Positions 32,001-39,104 of a stretch of 41,392 nucleotides of DNA are shown here, piece by piece. A model generated the notes under the pieces. It searched no databases, was not told where the DNA came from, and worked only from the letters and a program-made list of their open reading frames with translations. Position numbers and translations under genes: made by a program. Source of the DNA: JBBKWQ01 sp037969115 (GTDB lineage: Bacteria; Actinomycetota; Acidimicrobiia; Acidimicrobiales; Ilumatobacteraceae); the NCBI GenBank assembly GCA_037969115.1, contig JBBKWQ010000267.1, positions 1-41,392 of the forward strand, written 5' to 3'. Numbering within the stretch: position 1 is the first letter of the stretch; each line of letters opens with the position of its first letter.

Positions 32001-32015
32001 GGCGTACAGTACGCC
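32001..32015. promoter_or_regulatory. 15-bp perfect palindrome over the carnitine operon promoter
   Basis: GGCGTACAGTACGCC has two 7-bp arms around one A. It contains TACAGT (32005-32010) on plus and TACTGT (32011-32006) on minus, both matching the TAnnnT boxes of this window; predicted starts are about 18 bp apart. It may be a symmetric divergent promoter, a regulator operator over the -10, or both. Confidence 0.6.
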
Positions 32016-32049
32016 GATCACACACGTCGAGGTTCGGGGGTTGATCACG

Positions 32050-33294
32050 ATGGCGGCAGCACAAGTGTCTCCGACGCGGGACGACGCGACGGGGTTGGCC
32101 CGTCCTCTCACGCCCGATTTCATCGACCACGCCTGGGAGCCGCTCGCTTCGGCAAGTTTGGCAGACGGCTTCGTGTCTCTCACCTGGCCGGATGGTTTGC
32201 GGTTCGAGGCGTACTCGCTCTGGTTGGCCGAGAACGCCGAGGGTTCGGGACTCGAGCCATCGAGCCGCGAATCGGTCATCGACCCGGTCGATCTTCCACT
32301 GCCTGGCGATCTGACTCACTCGGTCGTCGACGCAGACGGCGCGCTCGCACTCACGTGGGCCGACGGAACCGCCAGTCGTATTCATCCCGGTTGGCTGCGC
32401 TACGTCGCAGCGCAGCAGCACCTGCCGCTGGCTTCGCTGCCTCCGTGCACCGTCTGGACTGCTGGGAACTTCGCCGAGCCACCGTCGGTCGACGGCACGA
32501 GAGTGCTCGACGACCCCGCTGTGCTCACGGATTGGCTCAACCTGCTCGTGGAATTCGGCGTGGCGCGATTGAGGAATCTGCCGACCACGGAGCACTTCCT
32601 CGCGGACTTGATGGCGCGGATCGGCCCGATCCGAGACTCGAACTTCGGCCACGTCTGGAGTGTGCGGGCGGTGCTCAAGCCGGATTCCACCGCGAACACC
32701 GGCCTCAATCTCGGCCAGCACACCGACCTACCGACTCGAGAGACGCCTCCCGGGTTCCAGTTCCTCCACTGCATCGAGAACACCGTCGAGGGCGGCTGGT
32801 CGCGCATGACGGACGGCCAGTCGGTGGTCGCGGCCCTCCAAGACGAACATCCCGAGGTGTACGACGCACTCACGACGCTCGAGTGGGTCTTCCTCAACCG
32901 CGCTCCCGACGCCGAACATCGGTGGATCGGGCCGATCATCGACCACGGCGCCCGCCGTCAGCCGCTCACGTTGCGGGCGTTCTACCCCGTGCGTATGGCT
33001 CCCAACATGGACCCGCTCGACATGCCGCGGGCCTACGAATCGTTGCGCGTCTTCTCCCGAATGGCTCAGGATCCCCGCTTCCAGATTCGTTATCCCTTCG
33101 TGCCCGGCGACATGGTCGGGTTCGACAATCGGCGGATCCTGCACGGTCGCGATGCTTTCGACAGTGGCGGACGACGGCACCTCCGAGGGTGTTACGTCGA
33201 CCAGGACGACATCTACTCGCGGCTTCGAATCCTTCGACGCCGGAACACCACCGTTCATCAGAACAGCCATCAGAACAGCGAGGTCACATCATGA
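32050..33294 (+). CDS. Gamma-butyrobetaine hydroxylase-like 2-oxoglutarate dioxygenase
   Basis: A 414-residue Fe(II)/2-oxoglutarate dioxygenase of the BBOX/TMLH family; BBOX converts gamma-butyrobetaine to L-carnitine. The N-terminal GBBH-like part has VSLTWPDGLRFEAYSLWL, and a second LTWADG strand. The catalytic domain holds His224-x-Asp226 (GQHTDLP, then PPGFQFLHC), distal His365 (FDNRRILHGRDAF) and the 2OG-Arg region RRHLRGCYVDQDDIYSRLRIL, all very close to known BBOX. The zinc cysteines of the usual WLRDNCPCSDC segment are missing (WLAENAEGSGLEP). ATG 32050 lies about 33 nt from the likely start of transcription. Its stop overlaps the next gene, whose product acts on dehydrocarnitine. Confidence 0.85.
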   Translation: MAAAQVSPTRDDATGLARPLTPDFIDHAWEPLASASLADGFVSLTWPDGLRFEAYSLWLAENAEGSGLEPSSRESVIDPVDLPLPGDLTHSVVDADGALALTWADGTASRIHPGWLRYVAAQQHLPLASLPPCTVWTAGNFAEPPSVDGTRVLDDPAVLTDWLNLLVEFGVARLRNLPTTEHFLADLMARIGPIRDSNFGHVWSVRAVLKPDSTANTGLNLGQHTDLPTRETPPGFQFLHCIENTVEGGWSRMTDGQSVVAALQDEHPEVYDALTTLEWVFLNRAPDAEHRWIGPIIDHGARRQPLTLRAFYPVRMAPNMDPLDMPRAYESLRVFSRMAQDPRFQIRYPFVPGDMVGFDNRRILHGRDAFDSGGRRHLRGCYVDQDDIYSRLRILRRRNTTVHQNSHQNSEVTS

Positions 33295-34181
33295 GTTCGG
33301 TCTTCATCACTTGTGCCGTCACCGGAGGTGGCGACACGGCCGGCAAGTCGGAGCACGTCCCGGTCACGCCGGAACAGATCGCCAACGACGCGATCGCCGC
33401 GGCGAAGGCCGGCGCTGCGATCGCCCACATCCACGTCCGCGACCCGATCACCGGTGCAGCCGCGCGAGAGCCGGATCTCTACGCCGAGGTCGTGGAACGG
33501 ATTCGTGCGTCGGACACCGATGTGATCATCAATCTCACGGCGGGCATGGGCGGCGATCTCGTCCTCGGTTCTGTCGAGCAGCCCCTGCCGGCCAACGATG
33601 TCGGGACCGATCTGGTGGGTGCCACGGAGCGGCTCGAGCATGTTCGTCGCTCGATGCCCGAGATCTGCACGATCGACTGCGGCACGATGAACTTCGGCGC
33701 AGGCGACTACGTCATGACCAACACGACGTCGACGCTCCACGAGATGGCCCGACAGATCCAGCAGTTCGGGGTACGCCCCGAGATCGAGGTCTTCGACACC
33801 GGCCATCTGTGGCAAGCGAAGAGCCTCGTCGACGAGGGTCTCATCGACGATCCCGTGATGGTCCAGATGTGCATGGGCATCCCGTGGGGAGCGCCTGCCG
33901 ACATCAACACGTTCATGGCGATGGTGAACAACACGCCGAAGAACTGGACGTTCTCGGCCTTCTCGATCGGCCGTCAGCAACTCGAGTATGTGGCACTCTC
34001 GGCGATCGCCGGCGGCAACGTGCGCGTCGGTCTCGAAGACAACCTCTATCTCGAGCGTGGGAAACTCGCGACCAATGCCGATCTCGTCGAGCGGGCCGCA
34101 CTGATCCTCGGTGGTATGAACATCTCGCTGAAGACTCCCGAAGAAGTACGTGCAGATCTGAAGCTCACCAAACATGGCTGA
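33291..34181 (+). CDS. BKACE-type 3-dehydrocarnitine cleavage enzyme
   Basis: A 296-residue TIM-barrel protein of the beta-keto acid cleavage (BKACE, 3-keto-5-aminohexanoate cleavage) family. Zinc ligands His46 and His48 (AHIHVRDP) and Glu249 (VGLEDNLYL) are present, with the catalytic-region Arg/Asp. The sequence CAVTGGGDTAGKSEHVPVTP and GTMNFGAGDYVMTN are of the subtype found next to carnitine dehydrogenases. It would transfer acetyl-CoA onto 3-dehydrocarnitine, giving betainyl-CoA and acetoacetate. ATG 33291 overlaps the preceding stop (ATGA). The next gene overlaps by 8 nt, so the three are one translationally coupled operon. The dehydrocarnitine specificity is inferred from subtype and neighbours. 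Confidence 0.88.
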   Translation: MSSVFITCAVTGGGDTAGKSEHVPVTPEQIANDAIAAAKAGAAIAHIHVRDPITGAAAREPDLYAEVVERIRASDTDVIINLTAGMGGDLVLGSVEQPLPANDVGTDLVGATERLEHVRRSMPEICTIDCGTMNFGAGDYVMTNTTSTLHEMARQIQQFGVRPEIEVFDTGHLWQAKSLVDEGLIDDPVMVQMCMGIPWGAPADINTFMAMVNNTPKNWTFSAFSIGRQQLEYVALSAIAGGNVRVGLEDNLYLERGKLATNADLVERAALILGGMNISLKTPEEVRADLKLTKHG

Positions 34182-35178
34182 ACAGTCGAAGACGCGAGCA
34201 CGGTCTCCGGTGGATACAGCGTCGGCCATCGGCTGCGGCGTCATCGGGGCCGGATGGATCGCTCGATACCGACTCATGGGTGTCGACGTGCAGGTATACG
34301 ACCCTTCACCCGACGCCGCTCGCGTGATCGGTGAGGTCCATGCCAACGCTGCCACGGCGTGGGAGGGCCTCGGGCTGTCGAGTGGGCAGGTCGGCAGCCT
34401 GACGCTCTGCCACTCGATCGAGGCCGCCGTGGCAGGTGCGCAGGTGATCCACGAGAGTGTGCCAGAGCGCCTCGACCTGAAACACGCCACGCTTGCCGAG
34501 ATCGACCGCACCGCCGACGGCGGCGCCCTGATCGCGTCGTCGACATCCGGCTTCAAGCCGAGCGTGCTGGCGACGGCGCTCCAGCATCCGGAACGACTGA
34601 TCGTGGCGCACCCGTTCAACCCGGTGTACCTCCTACCGCTCGTCGAGATCGTCGGTGGCGAGCGAACCGACCCCATGACCGTGGAGCGGGCGATGGAGCT
34701 GTATCGATCGATCGGGATGCACCCGCTCCATGTGCGCGTCGAGATCGACGCATTCATCGCCGACCGCCTTCTCGAAGCCGTGTGGCGCGAGTCGCTCTGG
34801 CTCGTGAACGACGGGGTCGCCACGACGGAGGAGATCGACGATGCGATCCGTTACGGATTCGGGCTGCGCTGGGCGCAGATGGGCATGTTCGAGACGTATC
34901 GAATCGCCGGCGGCGAGGGCGGCATGCGCCACTTCATCGGACAGTTCGGCGAGGCACTCGCCTGGCCCTGGACCAAGCTCATGGACACCCCGGAGCTGAC
35001 TGACGAGCTCGTCGATCGGATCGCCACGCAATCCGACGAGCAATCGGGTCAGTACGAGATCCGCGAGCTGGAACGGCTGCGAGATCGCAATCTGGTCGCG
35101 ATCTTGCTGGCGCTCGAAACGCACGACTGGGCGGCCGGAGCCACCGTCGCGGCGTCGCGTCGCCGGCTCAGCGACTGA
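34174..35178 (+). CDS. L-carnitine dehydrogenase (3-hydroxyacyl-CoA dehydrogenase fold)
   Basis: A 334-residue NAD-dependent dehydrogenase that would oxidise L-carnitine to 3-dehydrocarnitine. The coenzyme motif is GCGVIGAGW (about 20-28). IASSTSGFKPS and IVAHPFNPVYLLPLVEIVGG carry the conserved catalytic Ser/His region of the family, and the C-terminal part has RIAGGEGGMRHFIGQFG, typical of carnitine dehydrogenases. Many relatives are fused to a betainyl-CoA thioesterase; this one is not, and no separate thioesterase follows. ATG 34174 lies inside the end of the BKACE gene. Its last 11 nt overlap the convergent aminotransferase gene. Confidence 0.9.
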   Translation: MAEQSKTRARSPVDTASAIGCGVIGAGWIARYRLMGVDVQVYDPSPDAARVIGEVHANAATAWEGLGLSSGQVGSLTLCHSIEAAVAGAQVIHESVPERLDLKHATLAEIDRTADGGALIASSTSGFKPSVLATALQHPERLIVAHPFNPVYLLPLVEIVGGERTDPMTVERAMELYRSIGMHPLHVRVEIDAFIADRLLEAVWRESLWLVNDGVATTEEIDDAIRYGFGLRWAQMGMFETYRIAGGEGGMRHFIGQFGEALAWPWTKLMDTPELTDELVDRIATQSDEQSGQYEIRELERLRDRNLVAILLALETHDWAAGATVAASRRRLSD

Positions 35179-36361
35179 CGAGATCGGCGATGCGCCGAAT
35201 GCCCTCTTCCATGTCGTCGTCGCCGAGTGCGAACGAGAACCGGGCGTAGCCCGGAGCGCCGAACGCCTCGCCGGGTACGAATGCCACCTTCACCTGTTCG
35301 AGAACGAGATCGGCCAGTTCCAGCGTGGTCGATGCAGTCTGACCGCCGATCGGGCGATGCAGCAGCCCGGAGACGTTCGGGAAGCAGTAGAACGCCCCCT
35401 GTGGCTCGATGCACGTGACACCCTCGATGCCGGAGAGCATCCGATGCATCGTGCTGCCTCGCCGGGCGAACGCCTCGCGCATCATCACGACGTCGTCGAG
35501 CGGGCCCGACACGGCTGCAAGCGCAGCCCGCTGCGTGACGTTGGCGACATTCGACGTTGCGTGGCTCTGGAAGTTGGTGGATGCTTTGATCACGTCGGCG
35601 GGGCCGATCATCCAGCCGACCCGCCAGCCGGTCATGGCGTAGGTCTTGGCGACACCGTTGACCACGAGGCACTGGTCTGCGAGCTCTGGAACGAGCGTGG
35701 GCATCGAGACGAATTCGTTGTCGCCGTACGTGAGGTGTTCGTAGATCTCGTCGGTGACCACCCACACACCACGTTCGACGGCCCACCGGCCGATCGCCTC
35801 GACCTCGGTGGGTGTGTATACGGAGCCCGACGGGTTGTCGGGACTCACGAACAGCAACACCTTGGTCTTCGAGGTGTATGCGGCCTCGAGCTGCTCGACG
35901 GTGACTCGGAAACCGGTGGCATCGTCGGTCTCGATCACCACCGGAACTCCTCCCGCCAGGCTGATCGCCTCTGGATACGTCGTCCAATACGGCGCCGGGC
36001 AGATCACCTCGTCGCCGGGGTCGCACAGAGCGGCGAACGCCGTGTACACCGCGTGCTTGCCACCGTTGGTGACGAGGACCTGGCCGGCCTGCACGTCGTA
36101 TCCGGAATCTCGAAGCGTTTTGGCCGCGATGGCTTCCTTCAGCTCCGGGAGGCCCCCGGCCGGCGAATACCGATGGTTCTTCGGATCGCGGCACGCCTCG
36201 ACCGCTGCTTCGACGATGTGCGCGGGAGTCGGGAAGTCTGGCTCGCCGGCCCCGAAACCCACGACGTTCTCGCCTTGCGCCTTCAACGCCTTCGCCTTGG
36301 CGTCGACGGCCAATGTGGCAGAGGGGGCGATTGCGGCGAGGCGGTTGGAGGTGCGGTTCAC
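35168..36361 (-). CDS. aspC: Pyridoxal-phosphate aminotransferase, aspartate type
   Basis: A 397-residue class I aminotransferase. PLP-binding Lys239 lies in VNGVAKTYAMTGWRVGW. Other marks are VTNGGKHAVYTAF, SPDNPSGSVYTPTEV, TDEIYEHLTYG, and the C-terminal substrate Arg in ARFSFAL. This set fits bacterial aspartate aminotransferases of subgroup I-gamma (aspartate + 2-oxoglutarate to oxaloacetate + glutamate), although prephenate or alanine activity is possible. GTG 36361 gives the usual N-terminus; an ATG ten bases upstream is in another frame. It diverges from serC across about 100 nt and meets the carnitine dehydrogenase gene tail to tail with an 11-nt overlap. Confidence 0.9.
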   Translation of the reverse strand: MNRTSNRLAAIAPSATLAVDAKAKALKAQGENVVGFGAGEPDFPTPAHIVEAAVEACRDPKNHRYSPAGGLPELKEAIAAKTLRDSGYDVQAGQVLVTNGGKHAVYTAFAALCDPGDEVICPAPYWTTYPEAISLAGGVPVVIETDDATGFRVTVEQLEAAYTSKTKVLLFVSPDNPSGSVYTPTEVEAIGRWAVERGVWVVTDEIYEHLTYGDNEFVSMPTLVPELADQCLVVNGVAKTYAMTGWRVGWMIGPADVIKASTNFQSHATSNVANVTQRAALAAVSGPLDDVVMMREAFARRGSTMHRMLSGIEGVTCIEPQGAFYCFPNVSGLLHRPIGGQTASTTLELADLVLEQVKVAFVPGEAFGAPGYARFSFALGDDDMEEGIRRIADLVSR

Positions 36362-36458
36362 GGTCGCCCATGTTGCCAGATTTCTGCCCGCTCCACTCCA
36401 AACGTTTCGTCCACATCAGGACGCCCGGCCGCGATCGGGTGGACTCGCTGCCATCCTG

Positions 36459-37592
36459 ATGGCCGTGGACTCAACCGGCATCACACTTCCCAAGTCGATC
36501 CTGCCCCTCGACGGGCGCTTCGGGTCCGGCCCGTCCAAGGTCCGGCCGGAGCAGATCGCCGCCGTCGGGGCGGCGGGGCTCACCATCATGGGCACGTCGC
36601 ATCGCCAACCATCGGTGAAGCGCATCGTTGCCTCCGTACGTTCGGGTCTGACCGAACTGTTCAACCTGCCCGATGGTTGGGAGATCGTGCTCGGCAACGG
36701 CGGGGCGAGTGTGTTCTGGGACGTTGCGACATTCGGCCTCGTCGAGCAACGAAGCCAGCACCTGGTGTTCGGCGAGTTCTCATCGAAGTTCGCCGTTGCG
36801 TGCCACGACGCTCCGCACCTCGGGCAGCCGACGGTGATCCAGAGCGATGCGGGCACCCATCCCGACGCTGAAGCCGAAGCCGGCGTCGATCTGTACGCGT
36901 TCACGCACAACGAGACCTCGACCGGGGTGGCCATGCACCTGAGACGACCGCCGGGCATCGATGCCGCCGCGCTCGTCGCCGTCGATGCCACGTCAGCGGC
37001 AGGCGGCCTGCACTGGAACCCCAGCGACGTCGACGTGTACTACTTCGCGCCGCAGAAGTGCTTCGCATCTGATGGAGGGCTCTGGCTGGCGGCGTGCTCA
37101 CCTGCTGCTGTCGAGCGGATCGAACGGATCGCCGCATCCGACCGCTGGCGGCCATCCTCGCTCGACCTCGGCATCGCACTCACGAACAGCAGAGCCGACC
37201 AGACGTACAACACACCGGCGCTCGCAACGCTCATCATGCTCGACCAGCAACTGACCTGGATGAACTCGAACGGAGGGCTCGACTGGGCAGCCGGTCGCAG
37301 CGCCGAGTCTGCGAAGGTCATGTATGGCTGGGCTACCGCCCGCGAGTGGGCCCACCCGTTCGTCGTCGACGAGGCCAAACGCTCGAACGTGGTCGCCACG
37401 ATCGACCTGGACGATTCCATCGTCGCCGCCGATGTCTCCGCGGTGCTGCGATCGAACGGTGTGGTCGACACCGAGAGCTATCGCAAGCTGGGACGCAACC
37501 AGTTGCGGGTCGGGATGTTCCCGGCGATCGACCCGGCCGATGTCGAAGCCCTGACGGTCTGCATCGACGCTGTCGTCGAGCAACTCAGCTGA
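36459..37592 (+). CDS. serC: Phosphoserine aminotransferase, actinobacterial type
   Basis: A 377-residue SerC of the form found in Actinobacteria; it makes 3-phosphoserine from 3-phosphohydroxypyruvate and glutamate. The N-terminal LPLDGRFGSGPSKVRPEQ, the phosphate-binding GTSHRQPSVK, LGNGGASVFWD, and the PLP-Lys segment DVYYFAPQKCFASDGG are diagnostic. FTHNETSTGVAMHLRR and DATSAAGG are also typical. ATG 36459 is reported; GTG 36465 lies 7 nt behind CATCCT and may be the true leaderless start, two codons later. It is divergent from aspC, and the PAC2 gene follows 13 nt downstream. Confidence 0.93.
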   Translation: MAVDSTGITLPKSILPLDGRFGSGPSKVRPEQIAAVGAAGLTIMGTSHRQPSVKRIVASVRSGLTELFNLPDGWEIVLGNGGASVFWDVATFGLVEQRSQHLVFGEFSSKFAVACHDAPHLGQPTVIQSDAGTHPDAEAEAGVDLYAFTHNETSTGVAMHLRRPPGIDAAALVAVDATSAAGGLHWNPSDVDVYYFAPQKCFASDGGLWLAACSPAAVERIERIAASDRWRPSSLDLGIALTNSRADQTYNTPALATLIMLDQQLTWMNSNGGLDWAAGRSAESAKVMYGWATAREWAHPFVVDEAKRSNVVATIDLDDSIVAADVSAVLRSNGVVDTESYRKLGRNQLRVGMFPAIDPADVEALTVCIDAVVEQLS

Positions 37593-37605
37593 CAGACTGG
37601 CCACG

Positions 37606-38469
37606 ATGGACGTCGATGAGGTGTTGATGCTCGAGATCGACGATCTCGGACCGTTGCGTTCGCCCGTGATGCTGGTGGCGTTGTCGGGCTGGTTCGACGT
37701 GGGTGGTGCCGCGACGGAGACCCTTGACCGCATCGCACCCGAGGACACCACGGTGACGATCGGTGAGATCGATCCCGACCCGTTCTACGACTTCACGCAG
37801 GAACGGCCGACGGTCAGCCTGATCGACGGTGAGATCAGGGTGATCCAGTGGCCGGAGAATCGATTCGACGTGGCGCGCGGGTACGGCCAGCGCGATCTCA
37901 TCATCCTGATCGGCGCAGAGCCCCATCTGGGCTGGCGCACCTACTCGGAGTGTGTCGTCGACGTGGCGCACCGAACGGGCTGCGAAGCCGTCGTGACCGT
38001 CGGCTCGGCAGCCGAGGCCGTTCCGCACACCAGGATCCCTTTGGTCACCGGAAGCACCACGAACGCCGAACTCGCCGGCGGCCTCGGTTTGACGCAGCCG
38101 AGCTACGAGGGAATGACCGGCATGGCCGGAGTGCTGCAGGCGGCACTCGAACACCGGGAGATCCCTGCGATCTCGCTTCGGGTCGGTATCCCCCACTACT
38201 TGATGAATGCCGAGCATCCGCAGGCCGTGGCCGCGCTCCAAGGTCACCTGAGTCATGTGCTCGGGGTGCCGTTCCACGGTGATCTGCGCGACGAGATCGA
38301 GCGGTGGCGATCGCTGCACGACGAGGTCGTCGAGAACGATCAACAACTCCAGATGTACGTAAAGATGCTCGAGCACGAGTACGACCGCCGCGCCGAGGCA
38401 GCCATCACGTCGGCCGACGATCTCGGTAGCCAGTTCGAAGCCTTCTTGCGAGATCAGCGAGACGACTGA
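37606..38469 (+). CDS. PAC2 family protein
   Basis: A 287-residue protein of the PAC2 (proteasome assembly chaperone 2-like) family. Marks are LRSPVMLVALSGWFDVGGAATETLDR at the start, IGEIDPDPFYDF, LIILIGAEPHLGWRTY, TVGSAAEAVPHTR and VGIPHYLMNAEHPQAV, then a charged helical C-terminus (VENDQQLQMYVKMLEHEYDRR). Actinobacterial members are common, and a role around the proteasome is suspected by analogy rather than shown. ATG 37606 lies 7 nt behind CAGACT, a weak leaderless box. It is 13 nt from the serC stop, so read-through from serC is likely. Confidence 0.88.
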   Translation: MDVDEVLMLEIDDLGPLRSPVMLVALSGWFDVGGAATETLDRIAPEDTTVTIGEIDPDPFYDFTQERPTVSLIDGEIRVIQWPENRFDVARGYGQRDLIILIGAEPHLGWRTYSECVVDVAHRTGCEAVVTVGSAAEAVPHTRIPLVTGSTTNAELAGGLGLTQPSYEGMTGMAGVLQAALEHREIPAISLRVGIPHYLMNAEHPQAVAALQGHLSHVLGVPFHGDLRDEIERWRSLHDEVVENDQQLQMYVKMLEHEYDRRAEAAITSADDLGSQFEAFLRDQRDD

Positions 38470-38482
38470 GTTTCGACGCGAG

Positions 38483-39091
38483 CTAGGGGGCGCCGACGCG
38501 CTCGACCCGAAGGATGCACGTCAGATCGACGTCGTCGGTGGCGAATTCCGCGCCCCACGGCGCTGATTCGCCCGCCGAAACCAGGATGTCGTCGATCTGA
38601 ATCAGTCCCCTGCTCACCGACGAGCCGGGTGGATTGAATGCGACATAGATGCGGTAGGCCGCATCTGACTCGGTGGTGTTGGTGACCTGGCCCTCGGCCC
38701 GAAACACGCTCACCGCCGAGCTGTCGTCCGATTCCGATGACTCGCACCGCTCGACGGTGACGTCGCCCCTGGCTCCCACGAATCCGTCGTCCGCGAGTCC
38801 TGGCTGAACTTCGACGTCGACCACTGCCGATGGTGCAGGTGTTGCCGGAACCGCATTCACCGCCCCAGTGTCGGGCGGCGACGGTTCCGTCGTCGGCAAG
38901 TCGGGGTCGTCTGCAGGCGTGCCACCGGTGTTCGTGTCGCTCGCATCGGTGTCGTCGACGACCCGCGCACTCGTGTCGACGGTACCGTCGCCGGTGGATC
39001 TCGTGGCGTCGCTCGCGCACCCGGTCAATGCCGTCAGCGCCACTGCAACGACGACGCCTCGACGGCGGGAGCCCTTCATCTTGATCGACAC
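38483..39091 (-). CDS. Secreted lipoprotein with C-terminal beta domain
   Basis: A 202-residue lipoprotein: signal peptide with lipobox ALTALTGC, then a long Asp/Thr/Pro-rich tether (about residues 26-85) and a beta-sandwich domain. The domain includes GDVTVERCESSE, EGQVTNTTESDAAYRIYVAF and TCILRVERV, with two cysteines (near the start and end) that could form a disulfide. The layout resembles FxLYD-type extracellular domains of actinobacteria, but the match is weak and the function unknown. GTG 39091 is set 7 nt behind TAGCCT, implying a leaderless mRNA. It lies 10 nt after the surface repeat gene on the same strand. Confidence 0.75.
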   Translation of the reverse strand: MSIKMKGSRRRGVVVAVALTALTGCASDATRSTGDGTVDTSARVVDDTDASDTNTGGTPADDPDLPTTEPSPPDTGAVNAVPATPAPSAVVDVEVQPGLADDGFVGARGDVTVERCESSESDDSSAVSVFRAEGQVTNTTESDAAYRIYVAFNPPGSSVSRGLIQIDDILVSAGESAPWGAEFATDDVDLTCILRVERVGAP

Positions 39092-39098
39092 GATCGCA

Positions 39099-39104
39099 AG
39101 GCTA
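39099..39104 (-). promoter_or_regulatory. -10 box TAGCCT deciding the lipoprotein start
   Basis: On the minus strand TAGCCT (39104-39099) is followed by 7 nt and GTG 39091. The box overlaps the last codons of the surface repeat gene, so the lipoprotein has its own promoter. Confidence 0.5.

Noticed and set aside
31875..33290. Open frame of about 470 codons before the BKACE gene in the same frame
   Set aside because: It is a false reading of the BBOX gene; the BKACE domain starts at ATG 33291 with normal ATGA coupling.
35357..36458. Long plus-strand frames opposite the aminotransferase gene
   Set aside because: They mirror a well-supported minus-strand enzyme and have unnatural composition; serC starts only at 36459.
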